Source: Bog-473 sp963751335
Lineage (GTDB): Bacteria > Actinomycetota > Acidimicrobiia > Acidimicrobiales > RAAP-2
Reading direction: 5' to 3'
NCBI GenBank assembly: GCA_963751335.1
Contig: CAVVUB010000001.1
Coordinates: forward strand, 124,001-188,000
DNA: 64,000 bases
A program made the position numbers and the translations under genes. The notes under the pieces are model-generated. The model did no database searches, was not told where the DNA came from, and saw nothing but the letters and a program-made list of their open reading frames with translations. Below, piece by piece: positions 17,228 through 25,872 of the stretch (position 1 is the first letter of the stretch; each line of letters starts with the position of its first letter).

Positions 17228-18190
17228 ATGCAGTCAACAGTCAGTCTCGGCCAGGCGCATCGCCGCTGGGCCCGCATCGTCGGCACCGGCACCACCGCCC
17301 TTGTGGCCGCGGCGGCCCTCAGCTCGGCGGCGGGTGCCGCCACCACGACGCCGCCCAACGGAGGGTTCGGAGCAAGCGGCAGCGTGGCGGCGCTGAACGC
17401 CTCGAGCTCGAGCATGGAGGTGCAGAACGCCAACTCCGGCCAGACCACGGTCAGCTGGACGTCGAGGACGCAGTTCTCCAAGACGGTCACCAAGGCCGTC
17501 GGCGCGCTGGGCGGCGAATGCGTCACGGTCACGGGCACGCCCTCGAAGAAGTCCAAGACCACCATCGCCGCCCGCTCCATCACCGTCACCAGTGCCACCT
17601 CGAGCGGGTCGTGTGCCGGATTCGGCACCCGAAACGGTTCGGGAGCGCCTGGGGCAGCGGCCGGCGGGCCGCAGGGAGGCTTCCAGTTCCGAGGCGGGAG
17701 CGGCCGGCCGGGCTTCGGCGGGTCGAACGCCGAGGGCGGGGGCACGTTCGGGCGAGGAGGCACCGGGACCGGCTCGTCCAACTTCCGCCAGCGACTCGCC
17801 TCGATCGCCATCGCGTCCGGCAAGGTGAAGTCGGTCAAAGGATCGACACTCACCGTCTCCGGCTTCAGCCTGAACCCGGGCCAGTTCACCAGGGGCGCGG
17901 CCACGTCCGGTTCCAAGGCCAAGAAGCCGACCCCGCCCAAGACGCAGACCCTCACCATCACGACCTCGAAGTCGACGACGGTGAGCGCAACGCAGAGCGC
18001 AGCAGCGACGGACCTGGCGGTGGGTGACTGCGTCAGTGCGTTCGGTCCGGCCGCCAGCAACGGCGCCGTAACGGCGAACACGGTCCGGATCACCTCGACG
18101 GGGGGCGCCAGCTGCACAGCCGGCTTTGGCCGCTTCGGTGGCGGTCCGGGCGGCGGGTTCTTCGGCGGTACCGGTGGTGGCGGTGCCTAA
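17228..18190 (+). CDS. Secreted protein with two DUF5666-like beta domains and a Gly-rich linker and tail
   Basis: About 320 residues. ATG 17228 was chosen because AGGAAG lies 7 nt upstream and a signal peptide follows at once (HRRWARIVGTGTTALVAAAA ending near SSAAGA). An earlier in-frame ATG (17105) would add a (PESTN)6 leader. Two related segments are seen: GSVAALNASSSSMEVQ and GKVKSVKGSTLTVSG, each followed by Thr/Ser-rich strands and a GxCVxxxG loop (GGECVTVTG, VGDCVSAFG), matching the DUF5666 pattern. Between them is a Gly/Arg/Phe-rich linker; the tail is GGGPGGGFFGGTGGGGA. It sits inside the exporter operon, so it may be a partner or cargo. Function unknown. Confidence 0.75.
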   Translation: MQSTVSLGQAHRRWARIVGTGTTALVAAAALSSAAGAATTTPPNGGFGASGSVAALNASSSSMEVQNANSGQTTVSWTSRTQFSKTVTKAVGALGGECVTVTGTPSKKSKTTIAARSITVTSATSSGSCAGFGTRNGSGAPGAAAGGPQGGFQFRGGSGRPGFGGSNAEGGGTFGRGGTGTGSSNFRQRLASIAIASGKVKSVKGSTLTVSGFSLNPGQFTRGAATSGSKAKKPTPPKTQTLTITTSKSTTVSATQSAAATDLAVGDCVSAFGPAASNGAVTANTVRITSTGGASCTAGFGRFGGGPGGGFFGGTGGGGA

Positions 18191-19880
18191 GTCGTCCCCA
18201 GGCTGGGGCCGCACCGGGCACCGGCGGGCCGTCCTGATCGGCGCCGTCGTCCTCGTCGTCGTCCTCGGCGGCGGTGCGGCCGCCTGGGCCGAGGTGGGGA
18301 ACGGCACTGCCGGCTACCGGCTGGGCACGGTCACCCGGGCCGACGTCGCCACGTCCATGACCGTCGTCGGCAACGTCGATCCGGTCAGCGATGCCGCGGC
18401 CTCGTTCCAGGTCGCCGGCCAGGTCGCCACGATGACCGTCACGCCCGGCCAACAGGTGACCGCGGGTCAGTCCTTGGGCACGCTCCAGACCACGGCGCTG
18501 AGCGAGACGGTGTCGTCGGACGAGTCCACGCTGGACGCCGACCAGGCCAAGCTGGTGGAGGACGAGGAGAACGAGTCGTCGGCCGCGTCGGCGACGAAGA
18601 CGCCGAGTCCCACCGCCTCGTCAGGGGCGAAGACGTCGAGTCCCACCCCGTCGTCGACGACCACCACCACGACGCCACCCACCCGTGCGAGCAGTGGTCA
18701 GAACACCACGGTGACGAAGGACCAGACCGTTCTGACCCAGGACGAGTCCACGCTGGCGACGGACCAGAACAAGGAGGGCGCCGACCTGGCCCAGGCCCAG
18801 AGCGACTGCACCAGCGCCAACACGGGCACCCCGGCCGGCCAGGCCACCTGCGAGGCGGCCCTCCAAACGGTCTCATCAGACGAGCAGCAGGTCTCCAAGG
18901 ACCAGACGACGGTCTCGAAGGACGAGACTGCGCTCGGCCAGGCCCTGGCCGCCGAGTCCGCGGGCACCACGACCGGGAGCTCCGGCTCGGGTGACGGCGA
19001 TGGCGCACCGTCCGGGCCCGCCCTGACGGCGGACATCACGGGGGCCGGCAGCGGGTCGGGGAACGCCACGTCGGCCGACACCGACACGCCCGAGCAGATC
19101 GCGTCGGATCAGGCCGACATCGACAGTGCCGACGCCGACCTGACCGACGCGCAGCAGTCGCTGAAGGAGGCCACGTTGACCAGTCCCATCAGCGGGACGG
19201 TGGTCTCGGTCGGCATCGACGTCGGCGACACGGTCAGCGCCGACTCGAGCACCGAGAACATCACGATCATCGGCACCAAGTCCTACGAGGTCCAGGCCAC
19301 GCTCGACAGCGCCCAAGTGCCCTCGGTCAAGGTCGGCCAGTCGTCGTCGGTCGAAGTGGACGGGGTCGACGGTGCCGTCGTAGGCACGGTCTCCCAGGTC
19401 GGGCCGGTGCAATCCAGCGACAGCGGTTACACCTATCCCGTCGTCGTGGCCCTTCCGTCGTCGACCAGTGGTCTCTTCACGGGCTCGACGGCCAACGTGG
19501 ACATCTCGACCGGGTCGGTCTCCCATGTCGTCGCCGTGCCCACCTCGGCCGTCGAGACGGTCGGCACCCGCTCCTTCGTCCTCGAACTCGACAAGGGCGC
19601 GCTCACCCGCACGGACATCAAGATCGGGATGGTCGGTGGGACCTACACCCAGGTCCTCTCGGGCCTCACGCCCGGACAGAGCGTCGTCCTGGCCGACTAC
19701 GCCGAGCCCGTCCCGTCCTCAACCAACACCAACACCAACAGCCTCGGCAACGTCCTGGGCGGCGGAGGCGGTGGCTTCTTCGGCGGCGCCGGGGCCGGCG
19801 GTGGCTTCTTCGGCGGTGCCGGCGGGGCAGCACGGTTCCAACGCATCGGCGCGACGGGCGGCGCCAGCTTCGGGGGCTGA
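18183..19880 (+). CDS. Second membrane fusion protein (HlyD/MacA-like)
   Basis: About 565 residues. One membrane helix (RAVLIGAVVLVVVLGGGAAA) is followed by a lipoyl half (QVATMTVTPGQQVTAGQSLG), a long helical and low-complexity insert rich in Asp, Thr and Ser (about residues 115-330), the second lipoyl half (SPISGTVVSVGIDVGDTVSA) and barrel domains. The tail is Gly/Phe-rich (GGGGFFGGAGAGGGFFGG). GTG 18183 overlaps the previous stop by 8 nt. It resembles the first fusion protein of this operon but has no ATPase or permease of its own after it, so both adaptors may serve one transporter. Confidence 0.84.
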   Translation: MPKSSPGWGRTGHRRAVLIGAVVLVVVLGGGAAAWAEVGNGTAGYRLGTVTRADVATSMTVVGNVDPVSDAAASFQVAGQVATMTVTPGQQVTAGQSLGTLQTTALSETVSSDESTLDADQAKLVEDEENESSAASATKTPSPTASSGAKTSSPTPSSTTTTTTPPTRASSGQNTTVTKDQTVLTQDESTLATDQNKEGADLAQAQSDCTSANTGTPAGQATCEAALQTVSSDEQQVSKDQTTVSKDETALGQALAAESAGTTTGSSGSGDGDGAPSGPALTADITGAGSGSGNATSADTDTPEQIASDQADIDSADADLTDAQQSLKEATLTSPISGTVVSVGIDVGDTVSADSSTENITIIGTKSYEVQATLDSAQVPSVKVGQSSSVEVDGVDGAVVGTVSQVGPVQSSDSGYTYPVVVALPSSTSGLFTGSTANVDISTGSVSHVVAVPTSAVETVGTRSFVLELDKGALTRTDIKIGMVGGTYTQVLSGLTPGQSVVLADYAEPVPSSTNTNTNSLGNVLGGGGGGFFGGAGAGGGFFGGAGGAARFQRIGATGGASFGG

Positions 19881-19928
19881 CGCCGGCCAACGGCGACGGT
19901 GTCGGCGCCTAACGCTACGGTGTCGGTC

Positions 19929-20360
19929 ATGGCATCGATCCGGCTCGATCAGATCAATCTGGTCGTCAACGACGTCGAAGCCGTCCGGGCCTTCTACGCC
20001 CGTCTCGGCCTCGCGTTCGACGACCCGGATCCCGTCTGGGCGGCGCATCACGTCTCGGCTGTCCACTCCGACGACGTCCCGCTCGACATCGACCTCGACA
20101 GCACCGCGTTCGCGCCGAAGTGGAACGCGGGTTGGCCCGGCGGTCCCGGCGTCGTCCTCGGGTTCAAGGTCGACGGGCGCGACGAGGTCGACTCCCTCGT
20201 CGAGGCACTGGCCGCCGACGGCGTGCCCGTCCAGCAACCGCCCTACGACGCGTTCTGGGGCGCCCGCTACGCGGTGGTCAGCGACCCCGACGGTAACGGC
20301 GTGGGCATCATGAGCCCGGTCGACCCTGAGCGACGCTCGCCCCCGCCCGACTTTCGATGA
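19929..20360 (+). CDS. VOC-family protein (glyoxalase-like)
   Basis: A 143-residue VOC-fold protein: RLDQINLVVNDVEAVRAFYA at the start and the closing WGARYAVVSDPDGNGVGIMSP, typical of antibiotic-resistance or dioxygenase-like VOC proteins. Substrate unknown. ATG 19929 was chosen over an upstream GTG because the VOC motif starts immediately. It overlaps the ppa gene by 4 nt, so the two are co-translated although functionally unrelated. Confidence 0.82.
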   Translation: MASIRLDQINLVVNDVEAVRAFYARLGLAFDDPDPVWAAHHVSAVHSDDVPLDIDLDSTAFAPKWNAGWPGGPGVVLGFKVDGRDEVDSLVEALAADGVPVQQPPYDAFWGARYAVVSDPDGNGVGIMSPVDPERRSPPPDFR

Positions 20361-20851
20361 GCGGCGAGGCGATCGACGTCGTCATCGAGATCCCGACCGG
20401 GAGCCGCAACAAGTACGAGTACGACCACGAGAAGCATGTCATCCGGTTGGACCGCCGCCTTTTCACCGCCACCACCTATCCGGCGGACTACGGCTTCGTC
20501 CCCGAGACCCTGGCCGGCGACGGTGACCCGCTCGACGTGCTCGTCCTGGTCACCGATCCCACCTTCCCGGGCTGCCTCGTGCGGGTGCGCATCCTCGGCG
20601 TCTTCTTCATGCGTGACGAGGCGGGGGTCGACGCCAAACTGATCAGCGTGCTCGAGCACGACCCCCAGTGGGACCAGGCGTCCGACATCGAGGACGTGCC
20701 CGAGCACCTGCGCAACGAGATCTCTCACTTTTTCAGCATCTACAAGGACCTCGAACCGGGGAAGTCGGTCTCGGTCGAGGGATTCAACGACCGGGCGGCC
20801 GCGCTGCGAGAGCTCGAGGCGTGCCGAGCGGCCTACGGTGTCAAACAATGA
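20357..20851 (+). CDS. ppa: Inorganic pyrophosphatase
   Basis: A 164-residue family I soluble pyrophosphatase that hydrolyses PPi to two phosphates and pulls biosynthetic reactions forward. Clear motifs are IEIPTGSRNKYEYD, YPADYGFVPETLAGDGDPLDVLV (with the DxDPxD metal triad) and the closing HFFSIYKDLEPGKSV. Length is normal for the bacterial enzyme. ATG 20357 overlaps the VOC stop. Confidence 0.96.
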   Translation: MSGEAIDVVIEIPTGSRNKYEYDHEKHVIRLDRRLFTATTYPADYGFVPETLAGDGDPLDVLVLVTDPTFPGCLVRVRILGVFFMRDEAGVDAKLISVLEHDPQWDQASDIEDVPEHLRNEISHFFSIYKDLEPGKSVSVEGFNDRAAALRELEACRAAYGVKQ

Positions 20852-20861
20852 AGGGGGAACT

Positions 20862-21353
20862 GTGCCGTATCCACGCGACGAGGTAAAGGCGACCGTCGAC
20901 CGCTACCAGGACCTACGCCGGCGTATCGACGAGGGGCTGGAGGACGACGCGTTCGGGTCCTTGTCCGACTTCTACACCGAGGACGCCGTCTACATCGACG
21001 GGGCCTGGGGCCGGATCGAGGGCAAGGGGGCCATCGCCCAGTGGCTGGTCGACTCGATGGTCGGCATGGGCGACTGGAAGTTCCCCGTCGAGTTCACCGC
21101 GATCGAGGGTGACGACGTCGTGGTCAAGTGGACGCAGATCATGCCCCGCCTCAAGCCCGACGGGACGCCGTACCGGCAGTCCGGGTACTCGCGGATGATC
21201 TACGCCGGGGACGGGAAGTTCTCCTACGAGGAGGACACGTACAACATGGCGCACGTGCTCGAGGACATCGAGGCGAGCGGGTGGCAGCCGACCGAGCCGA
21301 TGAACTTCCCGCCGGCCCATCCGGACCGGAACTTCGACATCCCGGGGGGCTGA
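20862..21353 (+). CDS. NTF2-like (SnoaL-type) protein
   Basis: A 163-residue protein of the NTF2-like fold: an N-terminal helix pair (KATVDRYQDLRRRIDEG), then YTEDAVYIDGAWGRIEGKGAI, characteristic of SnoaL-like isomerase/ketosteroid-type pockets, and the aromatic-rich strands of the cone (VVKWTQIMPRL, YRQSGYSRMIYAG). GTG 20862 has AAGGGGG 6-7 nt upstream and was preferred to GTG 20838. It follows ppa by 10 nt on the same strand. Function unknown. Confidence 0.75.
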   Translation: MPYPRDEVKATVDRYQDLRRRIDEGLEDDAFGSLSDFYTEDAVYIDGAWGRIEGKGAIAQWLVDSMVGMGDWKFPVEFTAIEGDDVVVKWTQIMPRLKPDGTPYRQSGYSRMIYAGDGKFSYEEDTYNMAHVLEDIEASGWQPTEPMNFPPAHPDRNFDIPGG

Positions 21354-21355
21354 CC

Positions 21356-22861
21356 TCAGGGCGTGTTGCCCGTACCGCCGGTACCGCCCGAGTTGCCGAA
21401 CCCGGGGAACCCTCCCCCGCCGAAGGGGTTGGTGGTGGAGCCGCCGGACTGTTGCTGCTGTGCCTGGGACTGGCTGCCCAGCGTGGCTGTGGTCGTGCGC
21501 TTGCTGTCGCCGACGTAGTAGGTGATCGTGATCTGCTGGCCTGGCTTGGACTTCTGGACGGCGCTCTGCAGGGTGTCGGCCGACGTGATGGGGGTGCCGT
21601 CGATGTCGACGATGACGTCGCCTTGGACCAGCCCGGCCTTGGCGGCCGGGGACCCCGACACCACGCTGAGCACGACGGCTCCCTGGGTCGGGGTGAAGCC
21701 GTACTGCTGGCGCAGGGCCGGGGTGAGGGTGCTGATGTCGACGCCGAGGTAGCCGCCGCCCTTCCCGCTCTGACCACCCTTCTCGAGCTGGGGCAGCAGC
21801 GACTCGACGGAGGCGATCGGGATGGCGAAGCCGATGTTCTGCGAGCTGGTGCCGTCGCCCGATGTTCCGGCGACCGCGGTGTTCATGCCGATGACCTGGC
21901 CCGACGTATCGATGAGGGGTCCGCCCGAGTTCCCCGGGTTGATGGCGGCATCAGTCTGGATCAGGTTCTGCAGGTTCTCGGCCGCCGTGCCGTCGCCCCC
22001 GGCGGTGACGGAGCGCCCGAGGGCCGACACGATGCCCTGGGTCACGGTCGGTGTGCCCGCGGCCAGACCGAGGGCATTGCCGATGGCCACGACGGCATCG
22101 CCCACGACAGCCTTGGACGAGTTGCCGAAGGTGACCGTGGGCAGGTTGGTGGCGTTGTTGATCTTGAGCAGGGCCACGTCCTTGGACTGGTCGTAGCCGA
22201 CCAGCGTCGTCGGGAGGGCCTTGGTCTGGCCGGACTCGGTGACCGTGATGGTCCCGATGTTGCCGTTGTCGACGTAGAGCTCGATCACGTGGTTGTTGGT
22301 GACCACCTCGCCGCTCGAGGTGATGATCATGCCGGTGCCCTCGTCCTCGTTGCCCTGGGACTTGACGTCGATGGAGACGACGGCGGGGATCACCTTGCTC
22401 ACCAGCTGCGGAATGGTGACGTTGCCGCTGAGCACGGCGGCCCCCGGTGTGGCGGCGCTCTCGTGGACCGTGAGGCCGGCGCTCGAGTTGTCGTTGGAGT
22501 TGTCGGCCAGGGCGGTGACTCCGGCGCCGACCAGGCCACCGATGAGGGCGGCGACCACGGCGACCGGGAGCCAGACGCGTGACTTCTTGGCGCCGGCGGG
22601 CGTCGCGATCTGGGCGGTGCGCTCGGGCGGCGGGGGCGGGTAGGTGAAGGGGTCGCCTCCGGTACCGCTCGCTGCCGCCGTCGGCGGGGCCCAGGACTGC
22701 GACGGCGGGGGGTAGGACGAGGTCGGTGGTGGCGGCGGCACCGTCTCACCGAGCCCGGACTGGCCCAGTGGCGGTGCGGGGTCGGGCGTGGCGTCGCCGC
22801 CTGTCGCCACGGGTTCACCGGCAGCGGACGCGGGCCCCGGCTGCTCGCTGTCCTCGCTCAT
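21356..22861 (-). CDS. HtrA/DegP-like trypsin-type serine protease with PDZ domain
   Basis: A 501-residue membrane-anchored protease. A Pro-rich cytoplasmic region (1-90) precedes one membrane helix (96-118). The catalytic triad is His191 (TNNHVIE), Asp228 (KDVALLK) and Ser312 (NPGNSGGPL). A PDZ domain (about 375-465, YLGVDISTLTPALRQQYG onward) is followed by a Gly/Phe-rich tail (NPFGGGGFPGFGNSGG). It is like the actinobacterial HtrA/PepD group involved in envelope protein quality control. It converges with the NTF2-like gene and is divergent from the gene at 23029. Confidence 0.93.
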   Translation of the reverse strand: MSEDSEQPGPASAAGEPVATGGDATPDPAPPLGQSGLGETVPPPPPTSSYPPPSQSWAPPTAAASGTGGDPFTYPPPPPERTAQIATPAGAKKSRVWLPVAVVAALIGGLVGAGVTALADNSNDNSSAGLTVHESAATPGAAVLSGNVTIPQLVSKVIPAVVSIDVKSQGNEDEGTGMIITSSGEVVTNNHVIELYVDNGNIGTITVTESGQTKALPTTLVGYDQSKDVALLKINNATNLPTVTFGNSSKAVVGDAVVAIGNALGLAAGTPTVTQGIVSALGRSVTAGGDGTAAENLQNLIQTDAAINPGNSGGPLIDTSGQVIGMNTAVAGTSGDGTSSQNIGFAIPIASVESLLPQLEKGGQSGKGGGYLGVDISTLTPALRQQYGFTPTQGAVVLSVVSGSPAAKAGLVQGDVIVDIDGTPITSADTLQSAVQKSKPGQQITITYYVGDSKRTTTATLGSQSQAQQQQSGGSTTNPFGGGGFPGFGNSGGTGGTGNTP

Positions 22862-23028
22862 GCTCGATTCCTCCTGGGTGGCGTGGTGTGTCGTCGTGCA
22901 CCAGGTGCAGGTGCGGCACGGCAGGGGCAGGACGCGACCCCTCCGGCCGACGGCCGTCCCATGTTAGGGGACGCCGTTCTGCACCCGGTATCGGGACCGC
23001 GTGCTCGGCGAGGTAGCGTGTCCGCCGC

Positions 23029-24315
23029 ATGTCTCGCCGTATCGACATCGAGCTGACAAGCCAAACCGGTGATGGGTCCTGGACCTGGCGCGCCGCGGGT
23101 GCCCGCCAGCCCAAGGGCACGGTCGACGCATCCCTGGTGCCACCAGGCGAGAAGGTGGGCACCGTCCTCCAGGCCACGGTCGATACCGGGCTCGAGGGCA
23201 TCGAGATCCTGGCCCTGACCCAGACCAAGCCCGCCCGGTCGCCGGAGAAGGTCGAGGGGCGCATCGAGGTCAAGGGCACGCCCCGGCGCGCGCCCGACGT
23301 GTCGGTGATCCTGGCCCCCGGATCGGGCAAGCGGCGCCGTGATGACGATGGTGAGCGCCGCGGCGGTGGGCGCCGTGGCGACGATCGAGATCGGGGCGAG
23401 CGCTCGGGAAGCAGGGGCGGGTCCGGCGGGGGCGCCGGCCGTGGCGGGGGCGGCGGCAATGGGAGCGGGAGCGGAAGCGGCACGCGGCGTCCGGGCGGGC
23501 GCCGTCCGGGCGACGGCGAGGGGCGTCCCGGTCGGGGCGAACGGCCGACGATGCCCACGTCGACGGCCCATCGCAATGCCATGCTGGCCACGCTGCGACC
23601 CGAGCAGATTCCCGTGGCCGAGCAGCTGCTGCGCGGAGGAATTCAGGCCGTTCGCCAGGCCATCAACGACCAGAACACCGCGGCCAAAGCCAGCGGCAAG
23701 CCGCCCGTCGCCGGAGACGCGCTCGTGGCCATGGCCGAGGAACTGTTGCCCGTCGTGCGCCTGGCCGACTGGAAGGACCGGGCCAGCGTGGCCCAGACGG
23801 CGGGCAAGGAGTACCGACTGCGCGAGCTGCGAGCCGTGGTGACGGCGTCGCGCACGCTCATCCTCGACGAAGAGGGCCGGGCCACGGCCAAGGCGCTTCA
23901 GGAGTCGCTCGACCAGCGCACCGCCGCCCTGCGGGAGGAGTGGCTGGCCCGTATGACGAACGCGGTCAAGGACGGGCGGGTACACCAGGCCATCGAGGCC
24001 TCGATCCGGCCGCCCGAGCCCGGGACCCGCCTCCCGGCCGACCTCGCCGTGCGCCTGGCCGCCGCGGCGGGCGAGGCCATGTCGGCCGACAAGGCGCCCG
24101 AGGAGTGGATGCAGCTGCTCGACGTCGTGGTGGCCTCTCCGGTCCGCCGGACGGTGAAGCCGGCCGGGATCCCCGACGACGAGGTGGCCCGTCAGGCGGC
24201 CCGCAACGCCGCCGGGTCGGTGCCGGCCCTGGCCAAGCTGCTCGGCCTGAAGATCCCGCCACCCCCGCCACGTCGAGTCAACACCGAGCGGCGCTTCAGT
24301 CCAACCGGCGGCTGA
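23029..24315 (+). CDS. Uncharacterised protein with RG/GGR-rich disordered linker
   Basis: A 428-residue protein with no family I can name. An N-terminal ~95-residue beta-rich domain (RRIDIELTSQTGDGSWTWRA, VLQATVDTGLEGIEI) is followed by a strongly basic Arg/Gly/Asp-rich linker (about 100-175, RGG-box-like) and a helical C-terminal domain of ~250 residues (NAMLATLRPEQIPVAEQLL, EYRLRELRAVVTASRTLILD). The linker resembles RNA-binding RGG regions, so an RNA- or ribosome-linked role is possible (inference only). It is divergent from htrA; the 3' end overlaps the convergent acetyltransferase gene by 20 nt. Confidence 0.75.
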   Translation: MSRRIDIELTSQTGDGSWTWRAAGARQPKGTVDASLVPPGEKVGTVLQATVDTGLEGIEILALTQTKPARSPEKVEGRIEVKGTPRRAPDVSVILAPGSGKRRRDDDGERRGGGRRGDDRDRGERSGSRGGSGGGAGRGGGGGNGSGSGSGTRRPGGRRPGDGEGRPGRGERPTMPTSTAHRNAMLATLRPEQIPVAEQLLRGGIQAVRQAINDQNTAAKASGKPPVAGDALVAMAEELLPVVRLADWKDRASVAQTAGKEYRLRELRAVVTASRTLILDEEGRATAKALQESLDQRTAALREEWLARMTNAVKDGRVHQAIEASIRPPEPGTRLPADLAVRLAAAAGEAMSADKAPEEWMQLLDVVVASPVRRTVKPAGIPDDEVARQAARNAAGSVPALAKLLGLKIPPPPPRRVNTERRFSPTGG

Positions 24316-24748
24316 GCGTCAGGAGGCGGGCGGTGAACCCGGCGGCCTCGAGGCGCTGCTTCGTCGGACGATCACCCGGAAGGGCCAACGCGTCGACGTC
24401 GGTGCACCCCTGGTCCCGGCCCCACACCACGGCGGCCTCCATGAGCGAACTGCCGACACCCACACCACGGGCGCCCGGCTCGACGTAGCAGCACTCGATG
24501 AGTGCGCTGACCCGTCCGGCCACCGGCTCGCTCAGGCTCACCGCGAGGAGCCCCACCACGGCTCCCTCGTACTCCCCGACGAACAGGCCGGTCCCAGGGC
24601 CGTTCCAGCGCTCGAGGAGGGTTTCCGTCGTCTCCCGGCCCAGCAGAGCCGGTCCGCCCCGCATGGCCCGGGCACCGTCCCGGCCCTCGTCGAGCAGTCG
24701 GGCGCAGGCCGCCCGGTCGTCCGTCTCGGCCAGCCGGGCTCGCTCCAT
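24296..24748 (-). CDS. GNAT-family N-acetyltransferase
   Basis: A 150-residue GNAT protein. The acetyl-CoA-binding region is ECCYVEPGARGVGVGSSLME, preceded by GEYEGAVVGLLAVSL and followed by a C-terminal KQRLEAAGFTARLLTLSRRL. Substrate unknown. It is 5 nt downstream of the stop of the next upstream minus-strand gene, so likely co-transcribed with it and with the DUF4193 gene; it converges with the RG-rich gene. Confidence 0.82.
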   Translation of the reverse strand: MERARLAETDDRAACARLLDEGRDGARAMRGGPALLGRETTETLLERWNGPGTGLFVGEYEGAVVGLLAVSLSEPVAGRVSALIECCYVEPGARGVGVGSSLMEAAVVWGRDQGCTDVDALALPGDRPTKQRLEAAGFTARLLTLSRRLD

Positions 24749-24753
24749 CGCCG

Positions 24754-25302
24754 CTACTCGCCGGCTGCGGCCGCCGGCCCCTCCTCGAGGAGTTGGCTGG
24801 CCCGGTTCAAGATGGTCCGGCGGTTCCGGGTCGAGGCCTCGTAGCGCTGGACCGCGTGCAACTCGTCGGGGCCCAGGCTCGCGAGGCGGCGCACCACCTG
24901 GGAGGCGCTCAGCGTGTCGTAATCGGCCAGGGCTCCGTCGAGGATGGCGGCAGCGGCCGGATCCGACGGCGCCGCCGCCGCCGTCGAGGCGGGACGGTGC
25001 GACGTCATCCGATCCCGATCCCGCCCATCGTGTCCCCGCTCAGACCCCCCACCGCCGCCCACGTCATCGAGGCGCAGGCGCGCGGACAGTTGCCGCTGTC
25101 CCCGGGTCACGACGAAGCGACCGACGACCATGGCGTTGCCCAGCTCGAGCTGCAGACGCTGACGCCCCTTGTCGACGAACTCGGGCAGTTCCTCGGCCAG
25201 TGTCACCGCCATACCCAAGGGACCGAACACACACACGTCCAGGGTCCGCCGCAGGGGTCCCCTCTCGATACCGTCGCCGCCCCCCGGCGTGTCCTCAGAC
25301 AC
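24754..25302 (-). CDS. Conserved actinobacterial hypothetical protein
   Basis: A 182-residue protein with an N-terminal hydrophobic/amphipathic segment (LRRTLDVCVFGPLGMAVTLA) and helical region, a polar linker, and a C-terminal helix pair ending DYDTLSASQVVRRLASLGP then ELHAVQRYEASTRNRRTILN. That C-terminal motif is seen in several actinobacterial proteins of unknown function. GTG 25302 overlaps the DUF4193 gene by 8 nt. No enzymatic motif is visible. Confidence 0.65.
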   Translation of the reverse strand: MSEDTPGGGDGIERGPLRRTLDVCVFGPLGMAVTLAEELPEFVDKGRQRLQLELGNAMVVGRFVVTRGQRQLSARLRLDDVGGGGGSERGHDGRDRDRMTSHRPASTAAAAPSDPAAAAILDGALADYDTLSASQVVRRLASLGPDELHAVQRYEASTRNRRTILNRASQLLEEGPAAAAGE

Positions 25303-25804
25303 AATCCCGGCAGAGCATGCTCTTCTTGTCGGCCAGCTGGCTCGGGTGCTTGACCAGGAAGCACGAGCGGCACACGAATTCGTCTGGCTGCTTGGGCAGC
25401 ACCCGCTCGTTGCCCTCGGTCTTGTCTTCCTGGTCGGCCGCCTCCTCGTCCTCGGGCTCGTCCTCGACGACCAGGCGCTCCTTGAGGATCACGTCCAGAC
25501 TGGCCTCGACGTCCTCGTCGTCAGGCTCCTCTTCCTCTTCCTCCTCGTCGCCCTCACCGCTCTTCTCGACCACCGCGGCCGGTGAGGGCGTCAGGACCTC
25601 GACCTCGACCTCGACCTCGTCCTCCTCGTCGTCGACATCGACCACGACGTCAACATCGTCGTCGTCGGCCGCCAGAACGTCTTCGTCGTCGAGGCCCTCC
25701 AGGTCGTCGTCGTCCAGCTCGAGCTCCTCGTCGAGACCCGTCTCCTGGGTCTCGAGGCTCTCAGCCTCGACTTCTTCGCTCTTGGCCTTCTTCTTGGTCG
25801 CCAT
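25295..25804 (-). CDS. DUF4193-type acidic protein with C-terminal zinc ribbon
   Basis: A 169-residue protein. Residues 1-8 are basic (ATKKKAK), then ~120 residues are extremely Asp/Glu-rich, and the C-terminus is a compact zinc-ribbon-like unit: FVCRSCFLVKHPSQLADKKS then MLCRDC, giving two CxxC pairs. This C-terminal pattern is that of DUF4193, widespread in actinobacteria, function unknown; the family is normally ~100 residues, so the acidic region is expanded here. ATG 25804 directly precedes MATKKKAK. Confidence 0.82.
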   Translation of the reverse strand: MATKKKAKSEEVEAESLETQETGLDEELELDDDDLEGLDDEDVLAADDDDVDVVVDVDDEEDEVEVEVEVLTPSPAAVVEKSGEGDEEEEEEEPDDEDVEASLDVILKERLVVEDEPEDEEAADQEDKTEGNERVLPKQPDEFVCRSCFLVKHPSQLADKKSMLCRDCV

Positions 25805-25872
25805 GTCGCGCCGGAGCATAGACGGTCGCGCGAACGTTTCGATCGCTCCTACAGGGGTGTGAAGGGCGGGCG

